Source: a virus. From it: a DNA stretch of 39,246 nucleotides. The notes beneath the pieces are model-generated. The model ran no database searches. It saw nothing but the letters and a program-made list of their open reading frames with translations, and had not been told where the DNA came from. Positions 8,092 to 17,480 of the stretch are shown here, piece by piece. The DNA lies in the IMG/VR virus record IMGVR_UViG_3300018080_000325, positions 1 through 39,246 of that record; one strand, given 5' to 3'. The translations under genes and the position numbers were made by a program. How positions within the stretch are numbered: the first letter of the stretch is position 1; every line of letters starts with the position of its first letter.

Positions 8092-8568
8092 TTAAATTCT
8101 TATATTTTCCATATGATCTATTTCTATTAAAAGCGAACCGCCGCCCAAATACGCCCCGTTTTCTAATTGCTCCCAATTTTCATAACGGAACCCGCGAAAT
8201 TGACAAAGATTAACATAATTTTCCAGATTAACGGTAGTAAAAACAAGCTCGGTAATTGCGCGCAAATGCCGGTAAACAGCTTTGACAAGCTTTTCCGGAT
8301 CGTTGTAAGTAACCCAAACCCGGCAAGCAATTTGGTAATTTACGTAAACACTAACTGCCGTGTGATCTTCGCCCGGCGCATCCGGCATGCCGTAAGTTTC
8401 AACGCAAGGAAAGTTATTTCGCAATGACTGTTCAACTATCTTGTAATCGCGTGGATCGGTAAGCGTAATCCCGTCATCATATTCTAATTCAAGCGCGTCA
8501 AGCTTTGCAGTAATCCCGGCTTGAATAATCGTATTGACTTTTGTTAGTATTTGGTCAAGAGATTTCAT
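8092..8568 (-). CDS. Probable tail terminator / tail completion protein
   Basis: 158 residues, MKSLDQILTKVNTIIQAGIT at the N-terminus, with the mixed alpha/beta character of tail-terminator (gpU-like) or HK97 gp10-neighbour proteins. It is followed by the tube gene and preceded by the export-signal protein and the Mu gpG-like protein. The start codon overlaps the preceding stop by four bases (ATGA type). Motif evidence is weak, so the call depends mainly on gene order and size. Confidence 0.55.
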   Translation of the reverse strand: MKSLDQILTKVNTIIQAGITAKLDALELEYDDGITLTDPRDYKIVEQSLRNNFPCVETYGMPDAPGEDHTAVSVYVNYQIACRVWVTYNDPEKLVKAVYRHLRAITELVFTTVNLENYVNLCQFRGFRYENWEQLENGAYLGGGSLLIEIDHMENIRI

Positions 8569-9464
8569 CTGCTCACCGTTACATTTGTTGGCGCATCCGG
8601 TGGCGTCATATCAACTGGATCGTCTCCCCCTCCCCCGGTATCATCACCGTGATAATAAAAAGTTTTCTGGAAGCCGGAACCGAACCGCCCGTGTTCATCT
8701 ATGGCAAAAACAAAAAGCTCGTATTCGCCTATATCGCTTGGATTATCGCGCGTATCCCATTCCTGAATGATTGTGTCAGAATACGGGATATAAGTTTTAT
8801 ACTGGTCACGTTCCGATGGTGCGTTGTAGTTTGGCGTGTGAACCGGCCTTACTTCCTCCCACTTTGTCATTATCTTCCAATACAAAACGCCATCAAACAT
8901 ATTGCCATCCGGATCATTTCCGCCAATTTGAAATTTGACAACCGGTTCCGTTATGACATCGCCCGATCCTAAATTCAGAATTTGGCCCAAAGAAACCGGT
9001 CTTTTGTTGTTAACAGGATAATTATAAGGTTCCGAATAAGACTTAACAGGAGGCGTTAAACAGTAGAAATATTCCCGGTTTTCCTCTACCTTGTCATCAA
9101 GATAAGATTCAACCTCCGCGTAATACATACCGGTGTAACACTTGTATTCAAATGTTTTTGAAGTGATACCGTTGTAATCTAATTTTTGACACACAAATCC
9201 TTCTGGAACTTGACAAGTCCGGTGGTATTGCAAATGCAAACAGGTTTTATAAGTCGCCCGCTTTGCCTCTTCAATGTCACCCAGGATTTTAACACGCCAT
9301 TTTACATCGGTGGTAAGGATACACCGAGTATTTCCCTCTTTGATGTTATGTGCAATTTCATTGTCATTGAGAATAAGCTCACATACTGCTTTAATTTCAG
9401 CAAAACAAGTTGAAATACTGATTAAAACTATCAAGATTATCATTCTAATTCTATTTTGTCCCAC
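8565..9464 (-). CDS. Exported protein of unknown function with truncated FN3-like end
   Basis: About 299 residues. From a GTG at 9464 the N-terminus reads MGQNRIRMIILIVLISISTC then FAEIKAVC: basic residues, a hydrophobic core and an A-E cleavage-like site, that is, a Sec signal peptide. An ATG at 9443 (ATGA overlap) would drop the basic residues. The mature part is Cys-containing (CILTTD, CLHLQYHRTC, CYTG) and beta rich. A Gly/Asp linker leads to PPDAPTNVTVSR, the usual first strand of a fibronectin type III domain, where the protein stops. It sits among head-tail genes, which is unusual for an exported protein. It may be a virion or surface protein; unknown. Confidence 0.65.
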   Translation of the reverse strand: MGQNRIRMIILIVLISISTCFAEIKAVCELILNDNEIAHNIKEGNTRCILTTDVKWRVKILGDIEEAKRATYKTCLHLQYHRTCQVPEGFVCQKLDYNGITSKTFEYKCYTGMYYAEVESYLDDKVEENREYFYCLTPPVKSYSEPYNYPVNNKRPVSLGQILNLGSGDVITEPVVKFQIGGNDPDGNMFDGVLYWKIMTKWEEVRPVHTPNYNAPSERDQYKTYIPYSDTIIQEWDTRDNPSDIGEYELFVFAIDEHGRFGSGFQKTFYYHGDDTGGGGDDPVDMTPPDAPTNVTVSR

Positions 9465-9982
9465 GATGGTCGCCTTATGCTTACTTTGTCAAAAACTTTT
9501 GTATCGCGGATAAATCTCAATTGAGCCGCGTAAATCGCAGAAAGAAAGCGTTTTAAAACTTTACTGTTTGGATCAAATGTTTTCCGCATTGGCAAAGGTG
9601 CGCTACCTTTTTGGTGGTAAATCCAATACGGAATTTGAATCAACCAGGTAAAAATCATTTTTCCCGGATACCTGCTTGCGATATATCCCAGGTCGCCCTT
9701 ATTTGTTGTAAGCGCTTTTTTAAGTCGTCCAGTCAATACCATTTTCTTTTTACCTGGGTATTTTTTCGATTTCCAAGCTTTATACCTGGGCGACAAAGGT
9801 TTCCATTTCCCGTGTGCACCGCTGGCACCTTCACCGGAAAACAATTCCTTGTTTGCTGCATTGAAATCGCGTTCCAGCTTTGGCCTAATCTCGTTTAGTA
9901 CAGACGGCCCGGTCAAGCCTTTTGTCAAATTTTCCAATTGCCGATACACTTGATTAGCATTTTTGAATTCGATACTTACCAT
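9440..9982 (-). CDS. Mu gpG-like virion morphogenesis (tail completion) protein
   Basis: 180 residues. The pattern RPKLERDFNAANKELFSGEG, WKPLSPRYKAWKSKKYPGKK and LTGRLKKALTT, with YHQKG and PMRKTF later, matches the phage virion morphogenesis family (Mu gpG/P2 gpS-like), which makes the head-tail join. It lies after a putative adaptor gene and overlaps it by seven bases. The start at 9982 fits family length. The very basic middle is normal for this family. Confidence 0.75.
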   Translation of the reverse strand: MVSIEFKNANQVYRQLENLTKGLTGPSVLNEIRPKLERDFNAANKELFSGEGASGAHGKWKPLSPRYKAWKSKKYPGKKKMVLTGRLKKALTTNKGDLGYIASRYPGKMIFTWLIQIPYWIYHQKGSAPLPMRKTFDPNSKVLKRFLSAIYAAQLRFIRDTKVFDKVSIRRPSWDKIELE

Positions 9983-10671
9983 TCGTAATCAATTTCCAGT
10001 TTTTCAAGGTCTGAATCCCCGTCGTTTTGTTCGGCATAACTGGTAATCTGTGACCGCTGTTGTGGTTGCTCGTCTTCATCAACCGAATCTTCCAGCAGGC
10101 CGGGAATATTCTTGATCGCCCAAAGCCCAACCGGGTTTTCATCCGAACCCAAAAAATCAGCTTTTAACGTTTCCGCTAATTCTGACTTATTAGGAGAAAC
10201 ACCCATAAAAGCAGATTCAGCCGTTTTCCAGGCCGCCCCAGTCGCGTTAAGTGCCTGCAGAAAGCGTAAAGCATTATTTACAACAGTCACATAAGCCCCG
10301 GCATCATAATTGTTCGCAATCGTTGCAATAGTAAGCGTATTGCTTGAAATCGCTGTAATCGTTGCAAATTCCCAAACAGGAACCCCGCTTTCGGTTCCTT
10401 CAATTTTGACCAGGTTTCCGACAGACATTCCGGAAGCACTTGCAACAACAATGTCAACAGCGCTTCCTGATGAAATCGAAAGCGCTACAGTGCTTTGAGT
10501 ATCATGCAAACTTTCCGGATCATATCCGCTTGACTTACAAATTAGCGCAATATACGAGGCAATATCCAACAAAAAATTATCGACTTCATCCGTATTGGGA
10601 TTGCTGGTCGCATCTATGGTAATTTGTTGCACCTTTGCCAGTGCATCGGTTCGCGTGCAAAAAGGATTCAT
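9976..10671 (-). CDS. Putative head-tail adaptor with beta-domain insertion
   Basis: About 231 residues from the ATG at 10671 (MNPFCTRTDALAKVQQITID), chosen because it forms a TAATG overlap with the preceding stop and has GGAGG upstream. N-terminal helices (NPNTDEVDNFLLDIASYIAL) look like small head-tail connectors. An inserted beta region (VDIVVASASGMSVGNLVKIE) matches the phage 'ASGMSVGDLVxIxG' domain. The C-terminus is acidic and Gln rich. Context between the beta-helix gene and the gpG-like gene supports a connector role; not proven. Confidence 0.6.
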   Translation of the reverse strand: MNPFCTRTDALAKVQQITIDATSNPNTDEVDNFLLDIASYIALICKSSGYDPESLHDTQSTVALSISSGSAVDIVVASASGMSVGNLVKIEGTESGVPVWEFATITAISSNTLTIATIANNYDAGAYVTVVNNALRFLQALNATGAAWKTAESAFMGVSPNKSELAETLKADFLGSDENPVGLWAIKNIPGLLEDSVDEDEQPQQRSQITSYAEQNDGDSDLEKLEIDYEW

Positions 10672-12650
10672 TATTGAACGATCCTCCAATATTGTTCTCT
10701 TGGGAATGCACCCCAACCAACCGGAACGCCGGTGTGTCCCCGGACTCTCAAATCATAACCGGTACTGTCAAAATAAGCAGGCGAACCCGCGTCTGACTGA
10801 AAAATATTCGTTGAACTCGATGAAGTCCAATCCGAACCGGTTTGAACTTCGCTACAGTCTGGCCATGCTTCACCATTCACAAAGTTGTAAGTTCCAATAG
10901 TTGAATCACTCGACCAGGCCCATAGGTTGCAATAATCAATTGACGGGTATCTTGCATTTGTATTGCCGGTAATCACATTGTACTGAATTGTATGCACCGG
11001 ATCGCCATCCCAACTTGACGGCAATTCAATTCCAAAGCATTTGTTCTTGATAACAGTATTGTGATGAATGTTAGAAAGAATGCTTGCATCGCCCATAACT
11101 TCAATGCAGCCACAAATACTTGTACACCGTACAGCTACGCAATGATGAATTTCTAATAATCCACCGTCACCGTTACTATTATCTACGTTGATTGCAGAGC
11201 CTTGCGCTCCACCTTCGGCTCCCCCCGGCCCATCCGGATACCCCGTTTCACAGACAGAACAGCTATCAAACCAGCAATTACTTATTGTCGCATATACCGG
11301 ATGCGATGATCCGGAAATGAATATTCCGCCGCCCTTTGTAATCGTTTTGTGCCCATTTACGATTTTGAGACCATCCAACACAAAGGAGGTATTTTCAGAT
11401 GTGTTAGAAATAAAAACATTTGTATCGCGTTTGGCATCAAAAACACTCCGTGTCATATATCGCCAATTTGGACCACGGTGATCTTTTTGGGTTTCCCATC
11501 CCTGGAAACCGCCGTAAACATTCACATTCGACTTGATCGTTAGTGGAAAAGTATGCGTATCTGTATCATAACGACCTTCAGCGATCCAAATTTCATCGTA
11601 TGCGCTTGCCTTATCCCAACAACTATCCAGCGTGGAGTATACGCAATCTTGACCGGCCCATGCGTTCGATGTTAGCGGTTTCATGTACACTACTGTTAGT
11701 GTTCTGTTATATTCACTATTGAAATCCGCTCCCCGCGCCCAATCCCCGGAAATCGTTTCCCCGTCAATATCGGTTTCAAAAGTTGAGCTTAAATTCGTGC
11801 CAGTATCAATTCCAGGTGAACCATTTTTCAAGTGCAAATCCGGTGTTGAAGTACTTACAATTACATTCGAAGCCGTCTGGCTAATCATGGCACTTCCACC
11901 AGGTGCCGTTGCGTCCGTGCTAAGATTCGCCTGACAAGAATTTGAAAATGATTCATCCGCCTGGAAGTCATTGCTTGAATTGCTTAAGCAAATGTTATTC
12001 GAAGCAACAACGACCCCATTATCAAGTGCGTCCAAGTGAATACCATACCCGCTGTTTAGTACCGTGTTATTATATACATAAACGGTACTGTCATTTTGCA
12101 ATAGCCGAATTCCGGAAGTATTGCAACTCCACACGAAATTATTATAGATGATGTTACTTCCATCATTGATCTGCCAGTCACACCAATTGAAAATACCTGT
12201 AAGACAGGAATAAACCTCGCAATTACTAACAATACAATCTCGACAAGTACTATCCGAGTTTTCCGTTGCCAAATATACGCCATAATCGGCAGTTCCAGCC
12301 GTAAGCTTAACACCATCGAAAATAAAATTTCTTTCGCGAATCTCAATACAAGGCTCGCCAGATGCTGTTGTAATTGTTAATCTTGCTCCACTGCCACCTG
12401 TTCTATTTGAATCCGTTACCGTAACTTTCCGATAATAAGTCGAATTTGAATAAGCGCCCTGGAAAAGGAAATGTCCAGTAAAACCGGATCCGCGTAATTC
12501 TGCAATCTGAACCTTTTGGGCAGTAACCAAATTAACGTCAGTGCTGTCTTCCCATTGCGCTAAGCCAGTCGAATCTGTTATAACCGTTGTATAGGTTACC
12601 GGCAAGGCAATTGCCGGCAAAAATAGCAATATTAAAAGAAATTTTTTCAT
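10671..12650 (-). CDS. Exported right-handed beta-helix protein
   Basis: 659 residues. The N-terminus MKKFLLILLFLPAIALPVTY is a clear Sec signal peptide. Residues about 60-270 contain repeated short strands of the parallel beta-helix type (FDGVKLTAGTADYGVYLA, IIYNNFVWSCNTSGIRL, VYVYNNTVLNSGYGIHL). A second helix-like half (about 330-640) has WAGQDCVYSTLDSCWDKASA and GGIFISG, GSAINVDNSNGDGG, as in polymorphic outer-membrane or DUF1565-type proteins. Such folds occur in phage tailspikes and in bacterial surface proteins; tailspikes normally lack a signal peptide. It overlaps its neighbours by one base on either side, so it is co-translated with head and tail genes. Either a virion spike with an odd leader or a protein sent to the host envelope. 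Confidence 0.75.
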   Translation of the reverse strand: MKKFLLILLFLPAIALPVTYTTVITDSTGLAQWEDSTDVNLVTAQKVQIAELRGSGFTGHFLFQGAYSNSTYYRKVTVTDSNRTGGSGARLTITTASGEPCIEIRERNFIFDGVKLTAGTADYGVYLATENSDSTCRDCIVSNCEVYSCLTGIFNWCDWQINDGSNIIYNNFVWSCNTSGIRLLQNDSTVYVYNNTVLNSGYGIHLDALDNGVVVASNNICLSNSSNDFQADESFSNSCQANLSTDATAPGGSAMISQTASNVIVSTSTPDLHLKNGSPGIDTGTNLSSTFETDIDGETISGDWARGADFNSEYNRTLTVVYMKPLTSNAWAGQDCVYSTLDSCWDKASAYDEIWIAEGRYDTDTHTFPLTIKSNVNVYGGFQGWETQKDHRGPNWRYMTRSVFDAKRDTNVFISNTSENTSFVLDGLKIVNGHKTITKGGGIFISGSSHPVYATISNCWFDSCSVCETGYPDGPGGAEGGAQGSAINVDNSNGDGGLLEIHHCVAVRCTSICGCIEVMGDASILSNIHHNTVIKNKCFGIELPSSWDGDPVHTIQYNVITGNTNARYPSIDYCNLWAWSSDSTIGTYNFVNGEAWPDCSEVQTGSDWTSSSSTNIFQSDAGSPAYFDSTGYDLRVRGHTGVPVGWGAFPREQYWRIVQ

Positions 12651-15097
12651 TATGGCCGTGTCCAGCTTATGAAAATGTTTAATCTGATATAATCACATAC
12701 GTCTGTAGGTCTAACCATTCCGATATGTTCATTATTCAAGATAGTGGCATCAGAAATCGTTGTTTCGGTCTTATAGTAGATATTTGTCCCGTCTGTAGAT
12801 GCTTGAATGGCATCTACTAAGCTTTTTGTGCCACCAACCCAATTACGGGAAACGATTGTCGCGTCCACGTCATCGGTGTCACTATACATTTGTATCGAAT
12901 CGATTGTAACGCTTGCACCTTTCCAGTTTTGCCAAAACCAGATTGTATCGGCACTTGCAGATACCGGCGTATCAAAAACTTTTTGAATAACCTCGGATGC
13001 ATCGTTGTATTCACTTGTTTTCAAATAGTCCTGGGTCGTTTCGGTAAAATCATAAACTGCGTCCTCGGTCGCAATACTGTCTGTAGTCCCATCCGTAATC
13101 AAAACAGACCGGTCTACATTGAAAGTCCTATTCGTAGATATATCACCGCCACCGCTAAGACCGTTTCCAGCCGTAAGTGTAACGGAAGTGTGGTTAATAT
13201 GCTCGTTTGCGACAAAATCGCTGAAATTATCATGTTCCGCACCGCCAGACTCAGCCGCCCCGAGCGTTGTCCTTGCGGTTCCTGCGTCGGCATCATCGAC
13301 AATAGTTGCACCAAAAACGCTTATCGTTGTACTCGCTGGTAATGACAGCGTTTTTAGATCGGCGTCTACCTCGGAGTCCATCAGCGCGCCAGCCGATGTA
13401 ACATTATCTGTATCGGTAACATCCGCACCATCTTCCACATTCAAATCTGAACGAACCTCCGTGTAACTTCGACCCTCAATTCCGTTCGCGGTTAATTTCG
13501 CGTAGTCATCATCGGCGGCATCGGCATCGTCTATTTGAACGATTTTATCATCTGTGATACCAATATCAACATTCAATGTAACATCCCCTGCAATACCGCC
13601 ACCCGTAAGTCCAGTGCCGGCAGTAACCGCTGTAATATCACCGCCACCCATACCGTATCCCTGGGATTCAACCCAATAACGAGTAGCGACCGGCCCTCCT
13701 GTTGTATCCGCATTTTCGAAACCTTGACTTGCCAAAGAATCATCGAAAGCCGCCGCGCTAAAATCACCGCCACCATTCGCAGCAACATAGCCGCGGGTTG
13801 CTACGATGGAATCGGCTTCCGTTAACGATCCTTGATATACATTGCCCAAAACATGCGCATTGTAATCAACACGTATTCCCCCTGATTGCACTTCAATTCC
13901 GCCCAACACATTAAACATTGAATCTTCAATTGCAGTATGGCCAATATTTACCTTGCCGTCTCTATTTACAATAATTCCAACATGTTGTATAACATAAGCA
14001 TCGTTGAGTGGACAAATCTGCAAATCATTGCCGTTATTTTTCATGGAAAAATACTTATTGTTAGGGCCTCTGCCAGTTCCCTTCACCATGACCTGACCAT
14101 GATCCGCACCAGCAACGACCAACATAGACGTATTGTCAGAATCTTTGTCTTGCACATATACTTCAGCCGTCGATTCCTCACCGTTAAGTTGGATTGTTTT
14201 TGCATAAATCGAATCAGGCGTACTTTCAACTTGAGTGAGATCGTATTGAGTTGCAATTTCGCTTGAATCTACATTTAACGTCACCGCTCCGGTTTCACCG
14301 CCGCCACTTAATCCATAGCCAGCCGTTACCGCTGTTATATCGCCAGAACCGCCTCCGCCATTCTGATCAACATAATATTGAGTCGCAAGCGTAGACGCCG
14401 TATCGGATGCGGAATAATAGCCCTTTCCGGTCACATAACCCCTGGTTGCAAGCTGAGAATCAGCAACGGCTTCACCTCGGTAGACATTTGAATCTAATAA
14501 TACATTACTGAAAAAATAAGCCGAACCACCAACAGACAATAGCGAGTCTGGTGCCGTATCACCTATTCCGACGTTTCCGCCATGTAGAATTGTGAATACT
14601 TCATCTACACCCGTACTATCTCTAATCCTCATACGTTTTGATACATCATTTCCATACCAATCCCAATACCAGAAGTCTTTTAAAAGCGTGCCTAAACGAA
14701 ATCCGGATTGATAATCACCGTTAGCCTTAATTTCCATTATTGTATGAGAAAGGCCAACGAACCGCGCCGGATAATAAGATGAAGATACAACATGCAATTT
14801 TCGCAACGGATTAGTAGTTCCTATTCCAACCCAATCACCGATTGTAGATGGATATACAAAAGTACTTGATTTAGCCCAGTAACCCACGCCTGACAGCGCG
14901 CTTGCAAACGACAAACTACCAGAGCCATCCGTAACCAGTACTTGCCCGTTTGTCCCGTCCGAAGTCGGATAAGTCAAGCCTTTTGCCTTTAGCTTGCCGG
15001 TTACAGTAAAAAAGGGTGCAAATACCTGGGTTTGGGCATGTATTTGAAAAGCACATAACAGCGCAATAATAAAACTAATTTTTCTTAGAGCGTGCAT
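12650..15097 (-). CDS. Tail-fibre-like protein with N-terminal signal peptide
   Basis: About 815 residues from the ATG at 15097 (MHALRKISFIIALLCAFQIH, cleavage near HA-Q), which overlaps the upstream gene by 23 bases; an earlier start at 15181 would bury the signal. The body has two copies of the fibre repeat GDITAVTAGxGLxGGG...VTLNVD (near residues 270 and 490 of the mature form) and further GNGLSGGGDIS repeats. It also has trimerising-looking linkers and several RGYV/TQYYV motifs (VATRGYV, LATQYYVDQNGGGG). These repeats are typical of long fibres. A Sec signal on such a protein is unexpected. Probable receptor-binding or surface-displayed fibre. Confidence 0.75.
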   Translation of the reverse strand: MHALRKISFIIALLCAFQIHAQTQVFAPFFTVTGKLKAKGLTYPTSDGTNGQVLVTDGSGSLSFASALSGVGYWAKSSTFVYPSTIGDWVGIGTTNPLRKLHVVSSSYYPARFVGLSHTIMEIKANGDYQSGFRLGTLLKDFWYWDWYGNDVSKRMRIRDSTGVDEVFTILHGGNVGIGDTAPDSLLSVGGSAYFFSNVLLDSNVYRGEAVADSQLATRGYVTGKGYYSASDTASTLATQYYVDQNGGGGSGDITAVTAGYGLSGGGETGAVTLNVDSSEIATQYDLTQVESTPDSIYAKTIQLNGEESTAEVYVQDKDSDNTSMLVVAGADHGQVMVKGTGRGPNNKYFSMKNNGNDLQICPLNDAYVIQHVGIIVNRDGKVNIGHTAIEDSMFNVLGGIEVQSGGIRVDYNAHVLGNVYQGSLTEADSIVATRGYVAANGGGDFSAAAFDDSLASQGFENADTTGGPVATRYWVESQGYGMGGGDITAVTAGTGLTGGGIAGDVTLNVDIGITDDKIVQIDDADAADDDYAKLTANGIEGRSYTEVRSDLNVEDGADVTDTDNVTSAGALMDSEVDADLKTLSLPASTTISVFGATIVDDADAGTARTTLGAAESGGAEHDNFSDFVANEHINHTSVTLTAGNGLSGGGDISTNRTFNVDRSVLITDGTTDSIATEDAVYDFTETTQDYLKTSEYNDASEVIQKVFDTPVSASADTIWFWQNWKGASVTIDSIQMYSDTDDVDATIVSRNWVGGTKSLVDAIQASTDGTNIYYKTETTISDATILNNEHIGMVRPTDVCDYIRLNIFISWTRP

Positions 15098-15299
15098 TTT
15101 TTCGGGTTCCCATTTTGCGTTGTGTTTTTGCTTGCTCTGGTTTTGGTTTTTCTGGTTCCGGCAATGGCTTAACGGTGCCATTTTTAAACTTGCGATTATA
15201 GTCTTTTTCTGTTAATTCGATAATATCACCAAGTTTACAAGGCTTATTTGGTGCAACCCAGATCGGAACAACGGCAATACATTTGATTTTATTCTGCAT
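15075..15299 (-). CDS. Small basic protein with Pro/Lys-rich tail
   Basis: About 74 residues from the ATG at 15299 (MQNKIKCIAVVPIWVAPNKP). A short beta-rich core (CKLGDIIELTEKDYNRKFKN) is followed by PLPEPEKPKPEQAKTQRKMG and a basic end. The core resembles short phage capsid-associated proteins of the 'xPGDxIELxxxDA' sort that bind near head-tail joints. The start overlaps the preceding stop by 11 bases. Function unknown. Confidence 0.6.
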   Translation of the reverse strand: MQNKIKCIAVVPIWVAPNKPCKLGDIIELTEKDYNRKFKNGTVKPLPEPEKPKPEQAKTQRKMGTRKNARSKKN

Positions 15300-15840
15300 T
15301 ATCAGAAATCCTATAAGTATATTCAAGTACAATGCTCACATCATTTGGGGTTCCAGCAATAGCAATATAGCGAATTGCAAGCCCTTCCGTCGTTGTAATT
15401 GTTTTGTATGTACTTGAAACCGTGTTATCATCATCCATTACAACAGAAGTACCAATAAGGGTATCAGAATCAACGACGGTCTCATTAGCCAAATCACCAT
15501 TAGCAGCATACACAATAACGCGAATAGAGTCTCCGGAATCCGGATCGTGCAAAATTTTTAGATCGGTAATTTCAATTGCCTGTTCAGGAACAAACATTCC
15601 CGCCGCTGTAGTATCGCCAGCAAGCCACATACTCGATTGAGCATCCGCATCAGACAACACAAAAGTCATATTTCCCCGGATACCGTCTGCATCGCCTTTA
15701 ATAATTGGCTTGTAATGCTTTTCATATAATCCAAGCGATGCATACTCGCTGTTTTCAATCGAATGCCTTTGCAATACATTCCCGATCTGAACAATTGCCA
15801 TAATGACAATCGCAATTATAGTGAATATTTTAAATTTCAT
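15289..15840 (-). CDS. Membrane-anchored or exported beta-rich protein
   Basis: 183 residues. MKFKIFTIIAIVIMAIVQIG is an uncleaved anchor or signal peptide. The rest is beta rich (FVLSDADAQSSMWLAGDTTA, SGDSIRVIVYAANGDL, YIAIAGTPNDVSIVLEYTYR). It follows the major capsid gene after a likely terminator, with AAGGAAAA before the ATG. It is the first of several export-signal proteins in this operon. No family recognised; a surface or virion-decoration role is only a guess. Confidence 0.65.
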   Translation of the reverse strand: MKFKIFTIIAIVIMAIVQIGNVLQRHSIENSEYASLGLYEKHYKPIIKGDADGIRGNMTFVLSDADAQSSMWLAGDTTAAGMFVPEQAIEITDLKILHDPDSGDSIRVIVYAANGDLANETVVDSDTLIGTSVVMDDDNTVSSTYKTITTTEGLAIRYIAIAGTPNDVSIVLEYTYRISDNAE

Positions 15841-15860
15841 TTTGGTTTTTCCTTAAAGTT

Positions 15861-15899
15861 AATAAACGGGCACGAGTGAAAGGAGAAGCCCCGCGCCCG
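15861..15899 (-). terminator. Probable intrinsic terminator after capsid gene
   Basis: On the minus strand a GC stem CGGGC/GCCCG with a 23-base loop is followed by TTTATT. It lies between the capsid stop and the next start. The T-run is short, so it may only attenuate. Confidence 0.45.
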
Positions 15900-15933
15900 C
15901 ATGGACTGAGAAGATAAAAATGAAACGTAAATT

Positions 15934-16968
15934 CTAAGACAAAACGTCGGAAAAAAGATAACCGGCCATTGCAGCTACAATCTTTTGAACTTCAATGACA
16001 GATACTTCAATCATCCAACTACGCCGAGACGGAACCCAGTATTTAGCAACGATCAAGGCTTGACTTTGAATATTCATGCCTAAAGTCATTCCTCTTAATG
16101 GCACTTGCGGATCGACATATGCAAACAACGCATAATCGCCCCAAATATCCGAAATCGATGCAGTTTGACCCTTGTTAGCGGTATTGTACACCGCTCCACC
16201 TACATGCAATTCATCAACCTGCATAATTTGAGCGACTGCCCGTTTTGATAACAGACCTGGGTTTTCCGGTTTTCCACCGGGCGAAATATAGGATAATAAA
16301 TTTGGGTGATTTTCCATGTAATCCCAAACGGTTTCACCAACGACTAACACATTTGGCCGCTTGTTAGCGTATTGCCGGACTGAATTTTTTGCCTTTTTCA
16401 TATTGGTTCGTGGAACGGAATTTACAGGATCATCCCACTGGGTGCCCGCCGAAAGCGCAGCGGTGTAACCTGAAAAAGTTGTTGTATTGAACAATGCGGT
16501 TGCCGCCCGGCGTTCGCGATTTGCTAAGATTAATTCGGTGAGAATATTTGTTGCATCGCGCTCGGGTTTTAGCGGATCATCGGCATTGTCAATAGAACGC
16601 TGGGGAACCAACATTCCCAACGCATATTCAATACAGGTATAGGAATCCGACGTTAAATCGGCAGTTACTATTGCAGTCTCGGCAGTGTCACCGCGTTCAA
16701 TATTTTCAGGTATAGAAAGAATATCTTTCTGATAAAATTTGTACCAAGAATCACTTTCCTTTTTAACTTTAAAATTCTTTAAGATTTTGTCTGCAATGAA
16801 CATTGAACTCTGTTCATATGCCAACGCAAAATTCGATAAAATCGCGTTTGTATGCACATCACGCACATCAAACAGCGAAATTTGCCCATCGGTAAGATTG
16901 ATAATCTCATTTCCCCCAACGCTTTGCTTTGGGCTATTAGAAACGACATCGCCAGATAATTCAATCAT
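15934..16968 (-). CDS. Major capsid protein
   Basis: 344 residues. Order protease/scaffold, small decoration protein, then this gene is the Mu-type head module and places the major capsid protein here. Sequence signs: an N-terminal arm, MLVPQRSIDNADDPLKPERD and LTELILANRERRAATALFNT in the helix region, RPNVLVVGETVWDYMENHPN and VAKYWVPSRRSWMIEVS near the end, all typical of HK97-fold capsids of this group. The start at 16968 has AAAGGAATTAGAATC upstream. Length fits (about 300-350). The fold is inferred, not seen directly. Confidence 0.85.
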   Translation of the reverse strand: MIELSGDVVSNSPKQSVGGNEIINLTDGQISLFDVRDVHTNAILSNFALAYEQSSMFIADKILKNFKVKKESDSWYKFYQKDILSIPENIERGDTAETAIVTADLTSDSYTCIEYALGMLVPQRSIDNADDPLKPERDATNILTELILANRERRAATALFNTTTFSGYTAALSAGTQWDDPVNSVPRTNMKKAKNSVRQYANKRPNVLVVGETVWDYMENHPNLLSYISPGGKPENPGLLSKRAVAQIMQVDELHVGGAVYNTANKGQTASISDIWGDYALFAYVDPQVPLRGMTLGMNIQSQALIVAKYWVPSRRSWMIEVSVIEVQKIVAAMAGYLFSDVLS

Positions 16969-17022
16969 GATTCTAATTCCTTTTGTAGTTATAATTTACA
17001 GCGATTTCAAATTAAATAATTA

Positions 17023-17421
17023 CTACGCTTGACTTGCGCCAGCAAACCCACTGCAAAGCCGGACTGCAATTAAATCATTTTGAGCCGTTGCAGCTTCCAG
17101 TGTTTCACAAAAAAAATATTCGTTGTCTGCATCTACAATCTCACCCTTACCGCCGGCAGCATTGGCAGGGGTAAGATGTTTGTGAACCGCACAAGCTTCA
17201 TTTACTTTGTGTAGACTGGTTCCATCTACGCGCACGATAGCCTCTTCGCCGCTTTCGGGAGTATTTTGCAAAATACCAGCTACGCGACCGTTATTTGTAG
17301 TTTGTACATTTACTTTACCGGCGGCAGAAACATAAACCGCGCAATACTGGTAACTTGACAAATCGGCGGCAGCGACAAAAGTAACATCCCGCCCGCCAAA
17401 ATTAGCACTTCCTACAGACAT
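17023..17421 (-). CDS. Head decoration / DUF2190-like capsid protein
   Basis: 132 residues, small and Ala/Gly/Val rich. It begins MSVGSANFGGRDVTFVAAAD and contains AVYVSAAGKVNVQTTNNGRV and AGILQNTPESGEEAIVRVDG, the signature of DUF2190-type proteins that decorate or stabilise the capsid. It lies between the protease/scaffold and the capsid genes. It ends in a short Ala-rich tail. Confidence 0.8.
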   Translation of the reverse strand: MSVGSANFGGRDVTFVAAADLSSYQYCAVYVSAAGKVNVQTTNNGRVAGILQNTPESGEEAIVRVDGTSLHKVNEACAVHKHLTPANAAGGKGEIVDADNEYFFCETLEAATAQNDLIAVRLCSGFAGASQA

Positions 17422-17480
17422 TTCAGTACCTCGTTTTTATGTGAATAATTTATTTTATTTCAAGTAATTAAATCGGCTTA

